A DNA stretch of 64,000 nt from Brachionus manjavacas. Taxonomy: Eukaryota > Rotifera > Eurotatoria > Ploima > Brachionidae. This document shows positions 12,201-22,239 of this stretch, piece after piece. The notes below the pieces were generated by a model. That model did no database searches and was not told the origin of the DNA. It was given only the letters and a program-made list of their open reading frames with translations. The stretch spans positions 248,001 to 312,000 of the forward strand of contig JAHQIY010000041.1 of NCBI GenBank assembly GCA_019054805.1. Reading direction: 5' to 3'. The translations under genes were made by a program, and so were the position numbers. Every line of letters begins with the position of its first letter. Position 1 is the first letter of the stretch.

Positions 12201-14093
12201 ACATTAATGTATATTTTGCAATATCAATTTATAATTATTTATTTAAGTATTTATGTAAGAGTAAATAGATTAAAGTATAAATCATAAAAATAAAGTGTTA
12301 AAAAAAAATAAATTTCAATTACAATTTAATGGGTTTGATTTTGCTTTCTTTTTTCCGGGCTTTGAGCGCGTGGCGAAAAAATCATCAATGACAAATCCTT
12401 TGAGTTTCAGCTTTAATAAATTTGTTAACGCTAAATTCCCTCATGCCGAACCAGATGAGGGAATTTATTAATAATCTATGTGGAATCACGGCCACATTTT
12501 TTATATAATTTAAAAAATTCAAATTTTCTGGTTAAAGGGTTGTCCTTAGTTTTCTAATGTGGCTTAAATTGGAATATTCTTTCTCTAGGATTTATTCTTA
12601 TTTAAAGAACTACAATTATAGGGTCAGCCCTGATGTGTGACCAGATGATCAAAATGATCAGCCGTGATAACTAATACCATGATGACAAAAAATGTGATCA
12701 AGAAATTTTTGAAAAAATTTTAAAATAATTTATTTGTTAAGTTTTTATTTATATTAATAAAAAATTTGAATTTTTCGTGATCGTTTGTGTGAAAAAGTCT
12801 GATATATTCCCAAATTTAAGTCAAAGACTTGTTACTCTAAATGTTGATTTTAATTTAATATCTAAGTACAGTTCTTTAATTCTAAATGGTTTTTAGGAAA
12901 ATTGTTTTTAAAAGTAAAATTTCAAGAGTCAAATAATCTACAGATAATAAAAAAAAATCTAATTAGAATCCAAAAAAAATTAATCTCAAACCATTGATAT
13001 TTTACTTGATCATTAATATTTCCTGGATATATTTGTTTGTTAAATTCAGTGAAACATATTTTTTTTCGTGATTTTTCATCAATTAAATTTTTAAAGTTCT
13101 TTTTTGTCAATTTATATTCAATCAAAAAAAATTTTTTTATCGATTTTTGAAAGGTTTTATTGAAAATTCAAAATGCCGAAAAACGCCAATTTTAGTAATT
13201 CATTTTAAACATAAAAACAAAGAAAAATAAAATAGTGCTCTAATAGAAAAAAAAATTATATTATATTATTTTTAATAAAATAAAATAAGATCAATTATAT
13301 CGAGCGACTTTGGTAAAAAAATTTAATTAAAAAAGTGAATTAAATTTACGAAAATTTAACTTATCGACCATTTTTTCCTAAATTATTTGCCCAAATAATA
13401 ATCATTTTATTTTTATAGCCACAATATTTGGTGAGCCTAAATTATGCTGACCAAGGCTCAAATGACTGCTTTCTAATTGTAGCTTGCATGCAGAAGTACA
13501 CAAGACAAAAACGCATGCAGTTGAACGGAGAATCAGCCGAAGAGTTTATTCAATTGAGAATTTATAGGGTGAATGATGGCGTAGATGTGAGTGTTTTTCA
13601 GTCAGGCACTGGAGAAAAGCTTTACCCAAAGGATCTCGAGAGAGTAGGAACCACTGGACCTTATATAAACAAAAGAGAGGTGACCTATCAGTGCAGAGTG
13701 CCTCCTGGAAATTATGTTATCATACCAAGTACTTATGAAGCAAATAAGGAGGCAAAATTTTTGATGAGAATTTTTACCGAGAGTCCAGCTGAGTCCATTT
13801 CAATGAATATAGATCGACCAGATATTGGCCCTAATGAGTTTGAGTTCAGAGATGGAAAAGGACCTGAAATAGATTTCGAAATCAAACAATGGTGGGAATC
13901 GCTGCCTCCTGCCGAAAGGGAACGAGTGAAACAAATGCTCGGCATTGCAGCCGTTGGCACAATGGCTCTTTGCTGCTGTCTCCAGTGAGTTTTGTTCAAA
14001 TTTAACAAGATTATTATTTCATTTATTTTTTTTATTTCAAGATTTTTGTCTCAGATGTCCGCAGAACAACAAGACGATAAAAATTATTATTGA
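9285..14093 (+). CDS. Calpain-type cysteine protease without penta-EF hand, 6 exons, 579 aa
   Basis: This is a calcium-dependent intracellular cysteine protease of the calpain family. Exons read by eye are 9285-9299, 9356-9539, 9608-10332, 10386-10583, 13419-13984 and 14042-14093. All introns are GT-AG and frame is kept to TGA at 14091-14093. The CysPc core has the full catalytic triad: Cys83 in GNCWF, His243 in VRGHAYAMTA and Asn267 in CRNPWGNEVEW. The approach segment 'PPRGVTWRRPHQI' is typical. After the core comes calpain domain III (C2-like), from 'PQYLVSLNYADQGSND' to 'KFLMRIFTE'. There is no penta-EF-hand domain. The protein ends with a short hydrophobic run containing three adjacent cysteines (about residue 560), then a small polar tail. 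Intron 4 is 2835 bp while the others are about 50-70 bp. The last exon rests on a consensus GTGAGT donor and frame fit only. Without it the protein would end at 13988. Confidence 0.9.
10785..11175. repeat. Foldback (MITE-like) element in calpain intron 4
   Basis: The core is an imperfect palindrome: about 50 bases from 10857 (AATAATTATTCATTTATTAATAA and on to TACAAAGTTTG) recur in reverse complement at about 10963-11014. Outer segments also pair: ATTGGTAAGATTTTTTTACC near 10793 with the complement of the stretch near 11120-11165. Arms separated by a short centre fit a foldback MITE. No target duplication was found, and the low-complexity sequence weakens exact boundaries. Confidence 0.5.
11530..11590 (+). 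repeat. LINE 3'-tail-like hairpin with AAATAAATAA repeat
   Basis: GAAGGAGCTTAGCTCG followed by ACAGAT and an AAATAAATAAATAATAATA run. The same arrangement occurs in reverse complement at 27480-27545, at the 3' end of a LINE remnant. This is probably a 5'-truncated LINE tail. Confidence 0.5.
12432..12467. repeat. Perfect 13-bp stem-loop in calpain intron 4
   Basis: TAAATTCCCTCAT and its exact reverse complement ATGAGGGAATTTA flank a 10-base loop. The function is unknown. It could be the tip of a foldback element or a structured intronic RNA. Confidence 0.6.
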
Positions 14094-14825
14094 AAATTTT
14101 TTTTTAGTTAATTGTGTAAATTTTATATGAAAATTGTATTTATCTTTTATTCATCGAGTTTGATTTGATTTTTGTTTAATTCCTAGCATTATTCTGATAA
14201 ATTTTTTTCTAAAGATGTGATTTTATTAGGTTTTTTTTAACACAAAATCGGTATTTTATTTAAATCTACAAAAAAATAAATGATTAATGATTGATTTTGC
14301 CTTTTTAACCCTTTGCCTAAACTTGAAAGAAACTTAATTAAGAAGTTTAATGATGGTCCCATTTTAATTCTGCTAAAGCAACTAAATATGATTAATTGAG
14401 AAAAGTCAGATTCTCGTTATGTGGTAATAATTTATTAAAATCTGGTGATTGGTTCATCCAAAACTTTTGAAATTTTATACAAATATACATTAGATCTTCA
14501 TGATTACAAAACACTTTGTATCATTTATCTGCTTTGTTTATAGCGGAAATAAACAGCATAACCTTGGCTCAACCTAAATAATCTCAATGTCCTCCTAATC
14601 AATGATATTTTTTTAAAAAGTTTTATATATTATCTGATAGATAATTAAACAAGGACCTGACTATTTTTTATTGCTATATTAAATGTGCTAATTTATTACC
14701 TGCTCTTATAGTACAGAGCCATTTTATAATTTGATCGTATAGCTTTTGAACGGAAAAAGATATTTACACCAAATTTTAAACTCTTTGATAAATTTGATTC
14801 AACTTTATAAAAAAAATAAAAATTT
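14094..14825. other. Intergenic stretch after calpain
   Basis: AT-rich, with no sustained reading frame. It presumably holds the calpain 3' UTR at its left end (AATAAA-like motif near 14275). Confidence 0.45.
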
Positions 14826-15238
14826 TTACAAATTATTATTTTCTTCTCTATTTTTTATATTCTTTTTTATGTAGTAGTAGTAGTAGTAGTGTAAACTGCA
14901 GCTTGGAGTCAACCAAGCAGAGCTCTTATGAGCTATAGCAGTCGCTTCAAATCGTTTCGCCATCCAAACATCAAGATTTGCTTTGAAACTGTTTGTATTC
15001 CTTGAGTTGATAATTTCTTCCGGTAGTTTATTCCACTCATTGACAACCCTGTTAATAAAAAAGTTAAATCTAGGAAGACAACTCCTAACTAGCTCTAGTG
15101 TATGGTTCTGTCTGTGTCTTCTCAACTCATATCTTCTATTGTCCATCTTGGTGTTTAGACTCCGTATGTTGAAAATTCTCCCTAACTCGTTCGTACTGGA
15201 TCTAGCAAGTTTGTTCAACCTCTGTCTAGTTGCATCCG
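14826..15238 (-). mobile_element. LINE 3' end (C terminus of ORF2 plus tail)
   Basis: A 130-codon minus-strand frame carries the conserved C-terminal signature of CR1/jockey-like LINE ORF2: 'RYELRRHRQNHTLELV', then 'RFNFFINRVVNEWNKLPEE' and 'NSFKANLD'. After this the frame runs into a CTA/TAC trinucleotide repeat (14875-14890) typical of a microsatellite-like LINE 3' tail. The upstream part of ORF2 is missing. The fragment abuts a LINE piece of opposite orientation at about 15239. Confidence 0.8.
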
Positions 15239-15690
15239 AAATACCAGAAGCTTGGAAAATCTCTAAAATAACAATGACCCCTAAAAAGAATATCAGTTCT
15301 GACTCGTCTAAATAAACCGACCTATTAGTGTCACTAGCGGTCTTGGAAAAGTTCTTAAAGGAATTATTACAGGTAGGCTTTGCAATTTCTGTAAAGAACA
15401 GACTTGAATTGCAGCTGTGGCTACAAAAATTAAGGCTAAAGATGTCTCCAAAAAAATGTAGCTACATTTTTTACTCCGGGAATCCTTCAAAAAACAAAAT
15501 GCTTAGTCTAAAACTTTTTGGAAAGCAAATATCCTATACTGACTCCCCAGTCTTGCTTGGAATAAAATTTGACCAAAGTCTTTGGTTCAACTTCCAGGTT
15601 GAATTCATTCGTTCTAGATATCATGATCGCGTGAATTTAATTAATTTTTTTCCATTCTGCAGTACTGTGGAAGAGTAAAGAAATGCTTGA
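15239..15690 (+). mobile_element. Internally deleted LINE reverse transcriptase fragment
   Basis: Plus-strand coding remnants begin with 'IPEAWKISKITMTPKKN', the start of LINE RT domain 1, with degraded 'RPISVTS..LGKVL' following. The sequence then jumps to the thumb/connection part: 'RLELQLWLQKLRLKMSPKK', 'CSYIFYSGNPSKNK', 'SPVLLGIKFDQSLWFN'. The palm with the YxDD box is missing. It shares family features with the LINE at 22.2-23.6 kb. Confidence 0.75.
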
Positions 15691-15844
15691 TTATTTTAGC
15701 CTTTATTTTGATATGAACTGCACAAGAGCTAGTTGGGATTATGATTTTGTTATTTTTTTTTTCGGCTAATTCTTTTTCCAATTTGATCTAAATTAAAAAA
15801 TTCAATTATATATTAAAAAATAAAAAGTGCGGTCTTAAATGATC

Positions 15845-16044
15845 TGTTAAGACCTGAGTTTTGACATATCTCACTCTTTTTCTTTAGTCCTCATTTAAGT
15901 ATAGTTAAGTCTTAACTGCAGGCAGCGCACGCTAATATCTAATAATATTGTAACTGGGGATTCCATTTAATAAACTTTTAACTAAATTAAATTGTTTTAT
16001 CTATTTCTTGGCTTTAATCCTTGAAGTCCAAATCCGAGACTACA
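15845..16044 (+). mobile_element. Probable solo LTR (200 bp)
   Basis: The segment begins TGTTAAGACC and ends GAGACTACA (TG...CA ends) and is flanked on both sides by GATC (15841-15844 and 16045-16048), a 4-base target duplication as in Ty3/gypsy elements. A polyadenylation-like TTTAATAAAC lies about 125 bases in. No internal retroelement sequence is adjacent, so it is best read as a fossil solo LTR. It is not the same LTR family as the element at 28.6 kb. Confidence 0.5.
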
Positions 16045-16801
16045 GATCCTTTGGATCTTTTAAAATTTAAGTAAAAAAAAGCGTTTTTAAGGCTTTTTTT
16101 AAATAATAAAAACTGGCAAATCCTTTTTTTAAACCCTTGCCCAAGCGTTTCTTAATTTATAACAATTTTTAATCTTTATTCAAATACGAACGCTAACTTT
16201 CTTAACTGTTTTTCAATTGTCCATAACTCTCAGAAATATATGGGTTGGGTAATGGAAGTGATAAAGACTTGATGATCATTTAAATGGTTGACGGAAATTT
16301 ATGTTAAGCAAAATTCAAATGATGCATTTCGTTGCAATTTAAATGAAAATATATCTAATAAAGATGTTTAGACAGAGTTTAGACTGAGAGAATGAAAAAT
16401 TAGACACTTTCTATAAACACATTTTTTGTTTCCCTAAATTTTGAAATCATAAAATTTTAATTTTTATTTCTCCATTGCGTCAAGTCGATAAAGTAATGGG
16501 CAATGTATAATAAAAAATATTATTATAAACTATTTCTAGTCTTTATTAATTACTTGGATTTCTTGACCATAAATTAGTTAGGAGATTGTTGGAGATTGTG
16601 AGATTGTTGTTTTTTGGTATTAAATTAATGCTTTTTTTCAAGTGTGCTTTTTTTAAATCTCTATAATAACAAATTTTTTTGATACTAAATTAAATTAATT
16701 ATTTTTTGGCTTAATTTTGTACTATTTTATTTTTAATATAATAAAAGTTAAAATAAATATTTTTTTGTTAACTGAAAATATTAATATTATATTTTTTGTT
16801 T
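16045..16801. other. AT-rich stretch, no gene seen
   Basis: No coding, RNA or repeat signal was found beyond low-complexity A/T runs. Confidence 0.45.
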
Positions 16802-17032
16802 TTATTGAATATTACACTTTATATCAAAATTTTCGATGTTTATATTGATATCAATAAAACTCTTAATTTCAGAAGATGTAAGTCCATATTCATGCACTAA
16901 GTTCTTCCAGTCATCTCCATGTTGACCAGCATCTGAACAATTAAACGCCTTTTTGAAATAAAATTTCGCTTTATCCTCTTCACCATCTCTGTAACGACGC
17001 AAAGCTTTTTTAAAATAATATTCAGCTTGCAT
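16802..17032 (-). CDS. Small hypothetical protein, TPR-like helix pair, 76 aa
   Basis: An ATG-started single-exon minus-strand frame of 76 codons in AT-rich surroundings. The first half, 'AEYYFKKALRRYRDGEEDKA' followed by 'KFYFKKAFN', has the alternating helix pattern of a tetratricopeptide-type repeat (A/Y/F/A positions). The second half, 'WKNLVHEYGLTSSEIKSFI', could be a third helix. Composition is protein-like, with few Lys/Asn/Ile runs until the end, which supports a real or recently decayed gene. It could also be a stray exon of a larger TPR protein. I do not know a function. Confidence 0.4.
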   Translation of the reverse strand: MQAEYYFKKALRRYRDGEEDKAKFYFKKAFNCSDAGQHGDDWKNLVHEYGLTSSEIKSFIDININIENFDIKCNIQ

Positions 17033-17846
17033 TATTTATATTTTTTTGTAATGACTTAAAATTTGAATTGCTAAAAACAATCACTTAAACAATCTGATAT
17101 AAAAAATTGTCCATAAAACAAATAATTAAATTCTAAAAATTAACATGCAAATAATTTTATGAAAAATAAAAGTCAAAGTGCAGAGATAGTCCAGTGAAGC
17201 CATTTAAAAAAAGTGAAAACAATGGGTGAATTAATCAAGCGTTCATTAAATTTTTTAAGGAATTATTTAAATAATAAAATTGTAAATATTCCTTCTTGAT
17301 AAAATTTTCCTGAACATGAATTTCTTTTTATTTTTCTATAATATATTATAATAATTTTATTTGCTAAAGAATAAGAAATAATTTTAAAAGAGAATCAAGG
17401 ACTCAGGTGCTATCCCTAGCGTTATTCCTTTTGAATTTATCTTCCTTCTATAATAAATTTTTCACAATATTTTAATTAAAACCAACTTAAAAATTCCTTT
17501 TATAATCATTATTGTATTCAAGTATTTGTTCATTTTTCTGAACATAAAGAAGACTTCATTCTTTGAAACTAGTTTTCATCTTCATATCATCGTGCGTTCC
17601 ATATTTCAAACAAAATATCTAAAGTCTGCTGATTAAGATATTGTTGTGAAATCACATGGCATGGTATAAAGTATGTTGCAAAAGTTTTTAAAGCTTTTAT
17701 TTTAAAGAAGAAAATCTTTTATTTTTGCAAAAAATGATAGCAAATAAAATAAGCGGCATTTTTCTACATCTCTTTGTATAATAAACTTTATTACTTTTTC
17801 ATAAGTTTTTTAAGATTTTTTTTTCAAAATTTTACAAAAAATTAAG
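17033..17846. other. AT-rich stretch, no gene seen
   Basis: No sustained frames and no recognised repeats. Confidence 0.45.
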
Positions 17847-17965
17847 TGACCGCCCGCCAAAAAGTTGACCGGCCAAATGACCGCCCGCTTAAAGGTTGTC
17901 CGGCTATTGCGGACACGGTCAAGGTTTCTGAAAATTTTAGCCGGTTAAGTGTCCGCTTGTACGAA
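17847..17965. repeat. GC-rich island with repeated TGACCGCCCGC, probable transposon terminus
   Basis: In otherwise about 25% GC DNA this 120-bp patch is GC-rich. It has TGACCGCCCGC at 17847 and again at 17878, TGACCGG between them, and inverted relatives (GCGGACACGGTCA near 17918, GTGTCCGC near 17950). Short direct and inverted GC-rich motifs of this kind are typical of subterminal repeats of DNA transposons. I could not find the partner end. A 77-codon frame across it looks fortuitous. Confidence 0.4.
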
Positions 17966-18741
17966 CCCCAACACTACTCTGGATCAATCATTAGCCTCCA
18001 ATTAAGTCTCTATTTAAACCATGTATATCTTTTATATCTAGCTTGTATGTTTAGAAGGCGTTTTCTGACCACTGCATGAGACTCTTAACCTTTTTTTTAG
18101 AGAAATCTCATTGCATTATAGTTACTAATCCAGATTCGCTTTCAAATGAAAATGTTAATGATCAAGATCAAGCCGAAATTATTAATAATGACATTCAAAT
18201 TATTGTAAAAACAGCATATCTTCAAATTTAGCTCCGAGAAAAGAGGCCGTCCTAATAAAAATCGATGAAATAACACTAAAAAGCATTTCTAAGTAAAACG
18301 TGAATTTTTTTATTAAATATTTGATATAATAATTTACTATTTTTTTTTCTACTGATAAATTTATTTTGCTACTTTTACTAATAAATTTTTGCTATTATTT
18401 TTATTTTTTTTTACACGAAGTTTAATTGTTTTCACTACGAAAATAATTTGTAGTCTATAATTATTTAATCTTTTGGGTTATTCGAATTTCTATTTTGAGC
18501 CAACTCTTATTTTCTGATTTTTATAGGAAGATAAATATTTAAGAGTTAATTATATACAAATAAGTGTTTTTAATTTTTTTCTTATAAGATCAATTTTTCG
18601 TCAAATTCAATAAGCATTTTGCTTTTTAAAGTCTAAATAAACGATTCACATTCATATCCGCAAGATGATCAATTTACTATTTATGATTTTACTTTTTTAT
18701 CCAAAATTGAAAATTTTTACTGAAAAAATGAGTGAAATTTG
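17966..18741. other. Stretch with possible MULE C-terminal remnant
   Basis: Near 18235-18275 the plus strand reads 'LAPRKRGRPNKNR', like the basic tail found at the C terminus of the MULE transposase at 40 kb (KRKRGRPAKAK). It is preceded by an acidic Asn/Asp-rich stretch. Too little remains for a firm call. The rest is AT-rich. Confidence 0.3.
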
Positions 18742-19092
18742 GGGCTTTACTAAAACACTGACCCCCACCCCCCATTTTTTTTGCAAAGCAAAAATATTTT
18801 TAAAAGTTTTAAGATATCATTTTAAATTCTCGAAAACTACACTTCCTGGAGAAAAACTAGGCAAATTTTAAGAAAGCTCGTTAAATTCTCTTCAAAAAAA
18901 TTGGGTGTCAGTAGGTGGTCAAGTTTTAAAAAAATATAAAAATTTTAAATTCTTACGAAAAATAAAAATTTTGGGGAAAAACTAGTTTAATTTTCGAAAA
19001 AAAGGGAAAAATTGAAACTAAATAAAATATTAAAACTTTAAATTTTTTTTTGCTTTGCAAAAATAATAGGGATCAGTGTTTTAGAAGAACCC
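18742..19092. mobile_element. MITE with about 70-bp inverted repeats and 8-bp target duplication
   Basis: The left arm starts GGGCTTTACTAAAACACTGA and continues through GCAAAGCAAAAA to AAGTTTTAA. The reverse complement of the right end starts GGGTTCTTCTAAAACACTGA and contains the same GCAAAGCAAAAA and AAGTTTTAA blocks. Flanks are GAAATTTG on the left and GTAATTTG on the right, 7 of 8 matching, which fits an 8-bp duplication as made by hAT (or MULE) transposases. The 351-bp element has no coding capacity. Confidence 0.7.
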
Positions 19093-19439
19093 GTAATTTG
19101 CGATAACTTTTTTTCAAAAATACTCAAATTAAAATTACTAAAAATAAATTTGAATTATTCTTTTTTTTGTTAGATAGGTAAAAAATTCAGGCAAATCTGG
19201 AATCAGTTGTTTTTTGACAAACATATCTATCATTTTGGAAAAAAAATTAATAAAATTTACAAAAATTGAATTTTTTTGTTCAATTCAAGTTTAAAAATCT
19301 AATTTTTGGTCACAATTCAATACGAATTTAATTGAAATTTTATTTTTTTATAATGAAACAAAAAAATCGATGCAAACAATTATGGTTAAAAAAAAATGCA
19401 AGACAGTAAAAATTTGAAAGGACAACAATCAACCAGTAA
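19093..19439. other. AT-rich stretch downstream of the photolyase
   Basis: Presumably includes the photolyase 3' UTR (minus strand). No gene seen. Confidence 0.4.
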
Positions 19440-21137
19440 CTAGATTTCAGACTTTTTTGCCATATATTTCAAACAATATCTTTCAACATCGAATTTTCTC
19501 TTGCAGCCTTCAAAATTCATGTATCTAACTTTTCCAAAGACAGCCCGCTCAGCCCAGCCCTGATCATGAATGCCGCATATTGACCACATGCAGCCAACAT
19601 AGCCATTTGGGTCCCTGCCATCCAGATTATACTTATCATTCAAATAAATAGCATACTCCAAAGCCTGTTCAGGGCTCTCGGTCCACTCGAGTATTTTCTT
19701 GGCCCAGTACATTCGCATAAAACCATGCATTTTGCCCTCGACTCTCATTTGTACTTGAGAAGCATTCCACAACTTGTCGGCTGTTTTAAAATTTTCCAAC
19801 TCTGACAAACTGTAAAGAGCTGGACGCTTGTCCTTGCGGTGTGCGTCCAGCGACAGTTTCGCCCATTCATTAGCTCCATTTATGTTGTCATAGTTTGGCT
19901 GATAGTGGCAAAAGTTGTCGGCCAATTCGCGCCGCACAATCGTCTCCTCCATCAAGCCTTTGACACTATTCGAAAATTTAGAGGCATACTTTTTTACTTC
20001 CACCATGCAGCGCTGCACACTCACTTGTCCGAAATGGTACCATGGCGACATATTTGACAGAGCATTTTTGTTTGGATCATTTCGGTCCGAATCATAATTC
20101 CTCAAGCGGTTTTGTATGAAGTCCTCCAAATTTTTGATGCCAGCCAAGTAGCCGGGCGAGGCCCATTTGACTATCTTGACACTCTGATCGCATTGCAAGC
20201 TTTGGTAGCATGCGTCCCAGTCTATGGGCTTGCAATCGATCTGAGCCGCCACTGGGTGGCTTATGACCGGCGGAAACTCGGTCAAGTACTCATCCAGTTT
20301 GGTATTTATTTTATTCCTTATTGTTCTAGCAGCGTATTCGAGCTTGTCAGAAGCTATCCAACATGGCACAACATTATGGGCATCGACCTGAGCAAATGGA
20401 ACATTGTTGGGCAAATTTTTTCTCATCTCTTCGAGCCAGTTTTTGTGGGTTCTCAGAGGAGAAAAGTCGCATATCAATCCGCCTATTTTGTTCTCAGCAG
20501 CAAACCTAGGCACTTGATCTTTGGCCAGACCAATTAGCAGATGAAATTGAATATTGAGATCAGTGAGCTCTTTTTGAACTTCTTTTAAGCCCTCTAGCAT
20601 GAAATGGTACTGACGGATAGTGGCGTTCAAAAATGTCGGGACTAGACAAAAGCACACATAGAGTGGCAAATTTTGTTTAAGAGCAAGTTTCTGGGCGTAA
20701 AGAAGCGCCCAATTGTCTTGAACACGTTGATCACGTGACATCCAATAAAGAATGCCCTGGGAATCTTCCGGAAACTCTCGGGCTTCTGTTAGAACTTGGA
20801 CTCTTTTTTTATTAAAGCGAAATGCATTTACAGACTCAAATAGTTCATGGCGCTTGTTTTTTATCTCTTCAGCTAGTTGACAAGGTGACTTGTTGTCGTC
20901 AAGTTTGGGAGCTGCGATGCCAGATTGAAACACGGGGAATGCTTGCTTGGTTTCTTTTTTTTTAGCTTCCACTTCATCTTCGCTGTTCAATTGAGAGTTG
21001 GGTTTTTTTCGCGGAGGGCCTTGGTCAGGTGATTTGGACCGAGTTCGGGCCGTTTTACCAGGGGACTGTATCACTAACTTTTCTAATTTTAATTGTTTTG
21101 TTGATGCTTTTTTGACATTTGTAGGCAATTTGCTCAT
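19440..21137 (-). CDS. PHR: Class II CPD photolyase, single exon, 565 aa
   Basis: This is a light-driven FAD enzyme that splits cyclobutane pyrimidine dimers in DNA. The C-terminal FAD-binding half carries the class II signature in order: 'RRELADNFCHYQPNYD', 'GANEWAKLSLDAHRKDKRP', 'LWNASQVQMRVEGKMHGFM', 'RMYWAKKILEWT', 'YLNDKYNLDGRDPNGYVG', 'CMWSICGIHDQGWAERAVFG' and 'KVRYMNFEGCKRKFDV'. The N-terminal Rossmann-like half begins near residue 125 ('GILYWMSRDQRVQDNWALLY'). The first 95 residues are a basic, disordered extension with Lys/Arg clusters ('RTRSKSPDQGPPRKKP'), plausible for nuclear targeting. The frame is intact and intronless although neighbouring genes have many introns. Full family length is present and I see no missing core motif. 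It probably repairs UV damage. Class I enzymes and cryptochromes lack these motifs. Confidence 0.95.
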   Translation of the reverse strand: MSKLPTNVKKASTKQLKLEKLVIQSPGKTARTRSKSPDQGPPRKKPNSQLNSEDEVEAKKKETKQAFPVFQSGIAAPKLDDNKSPCQLAEEIKNKRHELFESVNAFRFNKKRVQVLTEAREFPEDSQGILYWMSRDQRVQDNWALLYAQKLALKQNLPLYVCFCLVPTFLNATIRQYHFMLEGLKEVQKELTDLNIQFHLLIGLAKDQVPRFAAENKIGGLICDFSPLRTHKNWLEEMRKNLPNNVPFAQVDAHNVVPCWIASDKLEYAARTIRNKINTKLDEYLTEFPPVISHPVAAQIDCKPIDWDACYQSLQCDQSVKIVKWASPGYLAGIKNLEDFIQNRLRNYDSDRNDPNKNALSNMSPWYHFGQVSVQRCMVEVKKYASKFSNSVKGLMEETIVRRELADNFCHYQPNYDNINGANEWAKLSLDAHRKDKRPALYSLSELENFKTADKLWNASQVQMRVEGKMHGFMRMYWAKKILEWTESPEQALEYAIYLNDKYNLDGRDPNGYVGCMWSICGIHDQGWAERAVFGKVRYMNFEGCKRKFDVERYCLKYMAKKSEI

Positions 21138-22239
21138 TTTTTTTTTGAATTTTATTTTTTTGAATTTTATTTTAATTTACATAGTGAATAAACAGTTTGA
21201 TTGTTGAAATTGAAGATTTATTTTAACAAAAGTTTTTAATCACGATACTTAGACTGATGATGGTTACATAAGTTTTTTATTTACAATGCTGCTACGATAA
21301 TATAAAATTAGCTGAATTTTATGAAAACAAGGTTTACTCTTTGCTCTACTGCTGGAATAATGAAAATAAAAAAAGAGACATTTTTTTTGATTATTAAATT
21401 AAATTAATTTAAATAAATTGAAAAATTATTATGAAAAATTGATAAAAAAAAATTTAAATTATTAAATTAAATGTCTGTAAAAGCAACGTTTCTTGAATGA
21501 TTGAACTTGGATGAATTTGAATTTTTTTTTCTTTTCTTCAATTTTTTTATGATGATTTTTATATCAATTTTAATTTTTAGTTGTTAAAAAATTTACACTA
21601 ATTATATAATTATTGTAGTAACAATTTTATTTAGAGAAACAAAAAAGTAGTAAATATTATATCAAAAAGGAGCAAAAACATTTTTTTAATAGAATAAAAA
21701 ATAATAAAAAGAGTGTGAAAATATGGAATAACTATCAATTAATCAGCCTTTTTCGCGCTGACTCTTTTTTTAACTAATTGAGATGATTTTAAAGAAAGTC
21801 ATGATTATTCAAATACGAACGACAACTCTTTTTTTTGAAGCCTCGAAATTAAATTTTTTTGACAAAACTATCCATTACCATATATTCTTCTTCTTTTATT
21901 TTAACAATTCGTTTCTTTGTTTTACAACATTTAAAATCAAGAGTTCATTCATTTATTCAAAACTCTCATAAAATCTCTCAATGGTAGTGGATCTCTTATT
22001 GTTTCTTTTTTATGATATTATTGTTCAATCAATTAATATTTTCCTTAACAGAACTCATGTGAACTCATGTTTTAATTAATCATATATTAAATTGTTTATT
22101 GTGAATCACAAGACAAAAATTCTAATGTTTTGTCTTGATTTTAAGGATAATTGTTTTTCTAATCTTAAAATAAAAAACAAGAAAATTTTATAATATTTTA
22201 GTCACTTGGATGCCTTTTGAAGATAGGCTTGCGGAATTC
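21138..22239. other. Intergenic stretch upstream of the photolyase
   Basis: AT-rich, holding the photolyase promoter side. No gene seen. A 62-codon frame at 21783-21971 is low complexity. Confidence 0.45.

Larger units (their letters stand above)
10584..13418. other. Calpain intron 4, enlarged by repeats
   Basis: This 2.8-kb intron is about fifty times longer than its neighbours. It holds a long foldback (10785-11175), a LINE-tail-like hairpin (11530-11590) and a perfect 13-bp stem-loop (12432-12467). A GC-richer patch near 11850-11930 is unrecognised. I see no nested gene. Confidence 0.6.

Noticed and set aside
17846-18079. 77-codon frame over the GC-rich patch
   Set aside because: Openness follows from low stop density in GC-rich sequence and the translation has no domain.
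20112-20537. 141-codon plus-strand frame inside the photolyase
   Set aside because: Antisense shadow of a clearly conserved gene.
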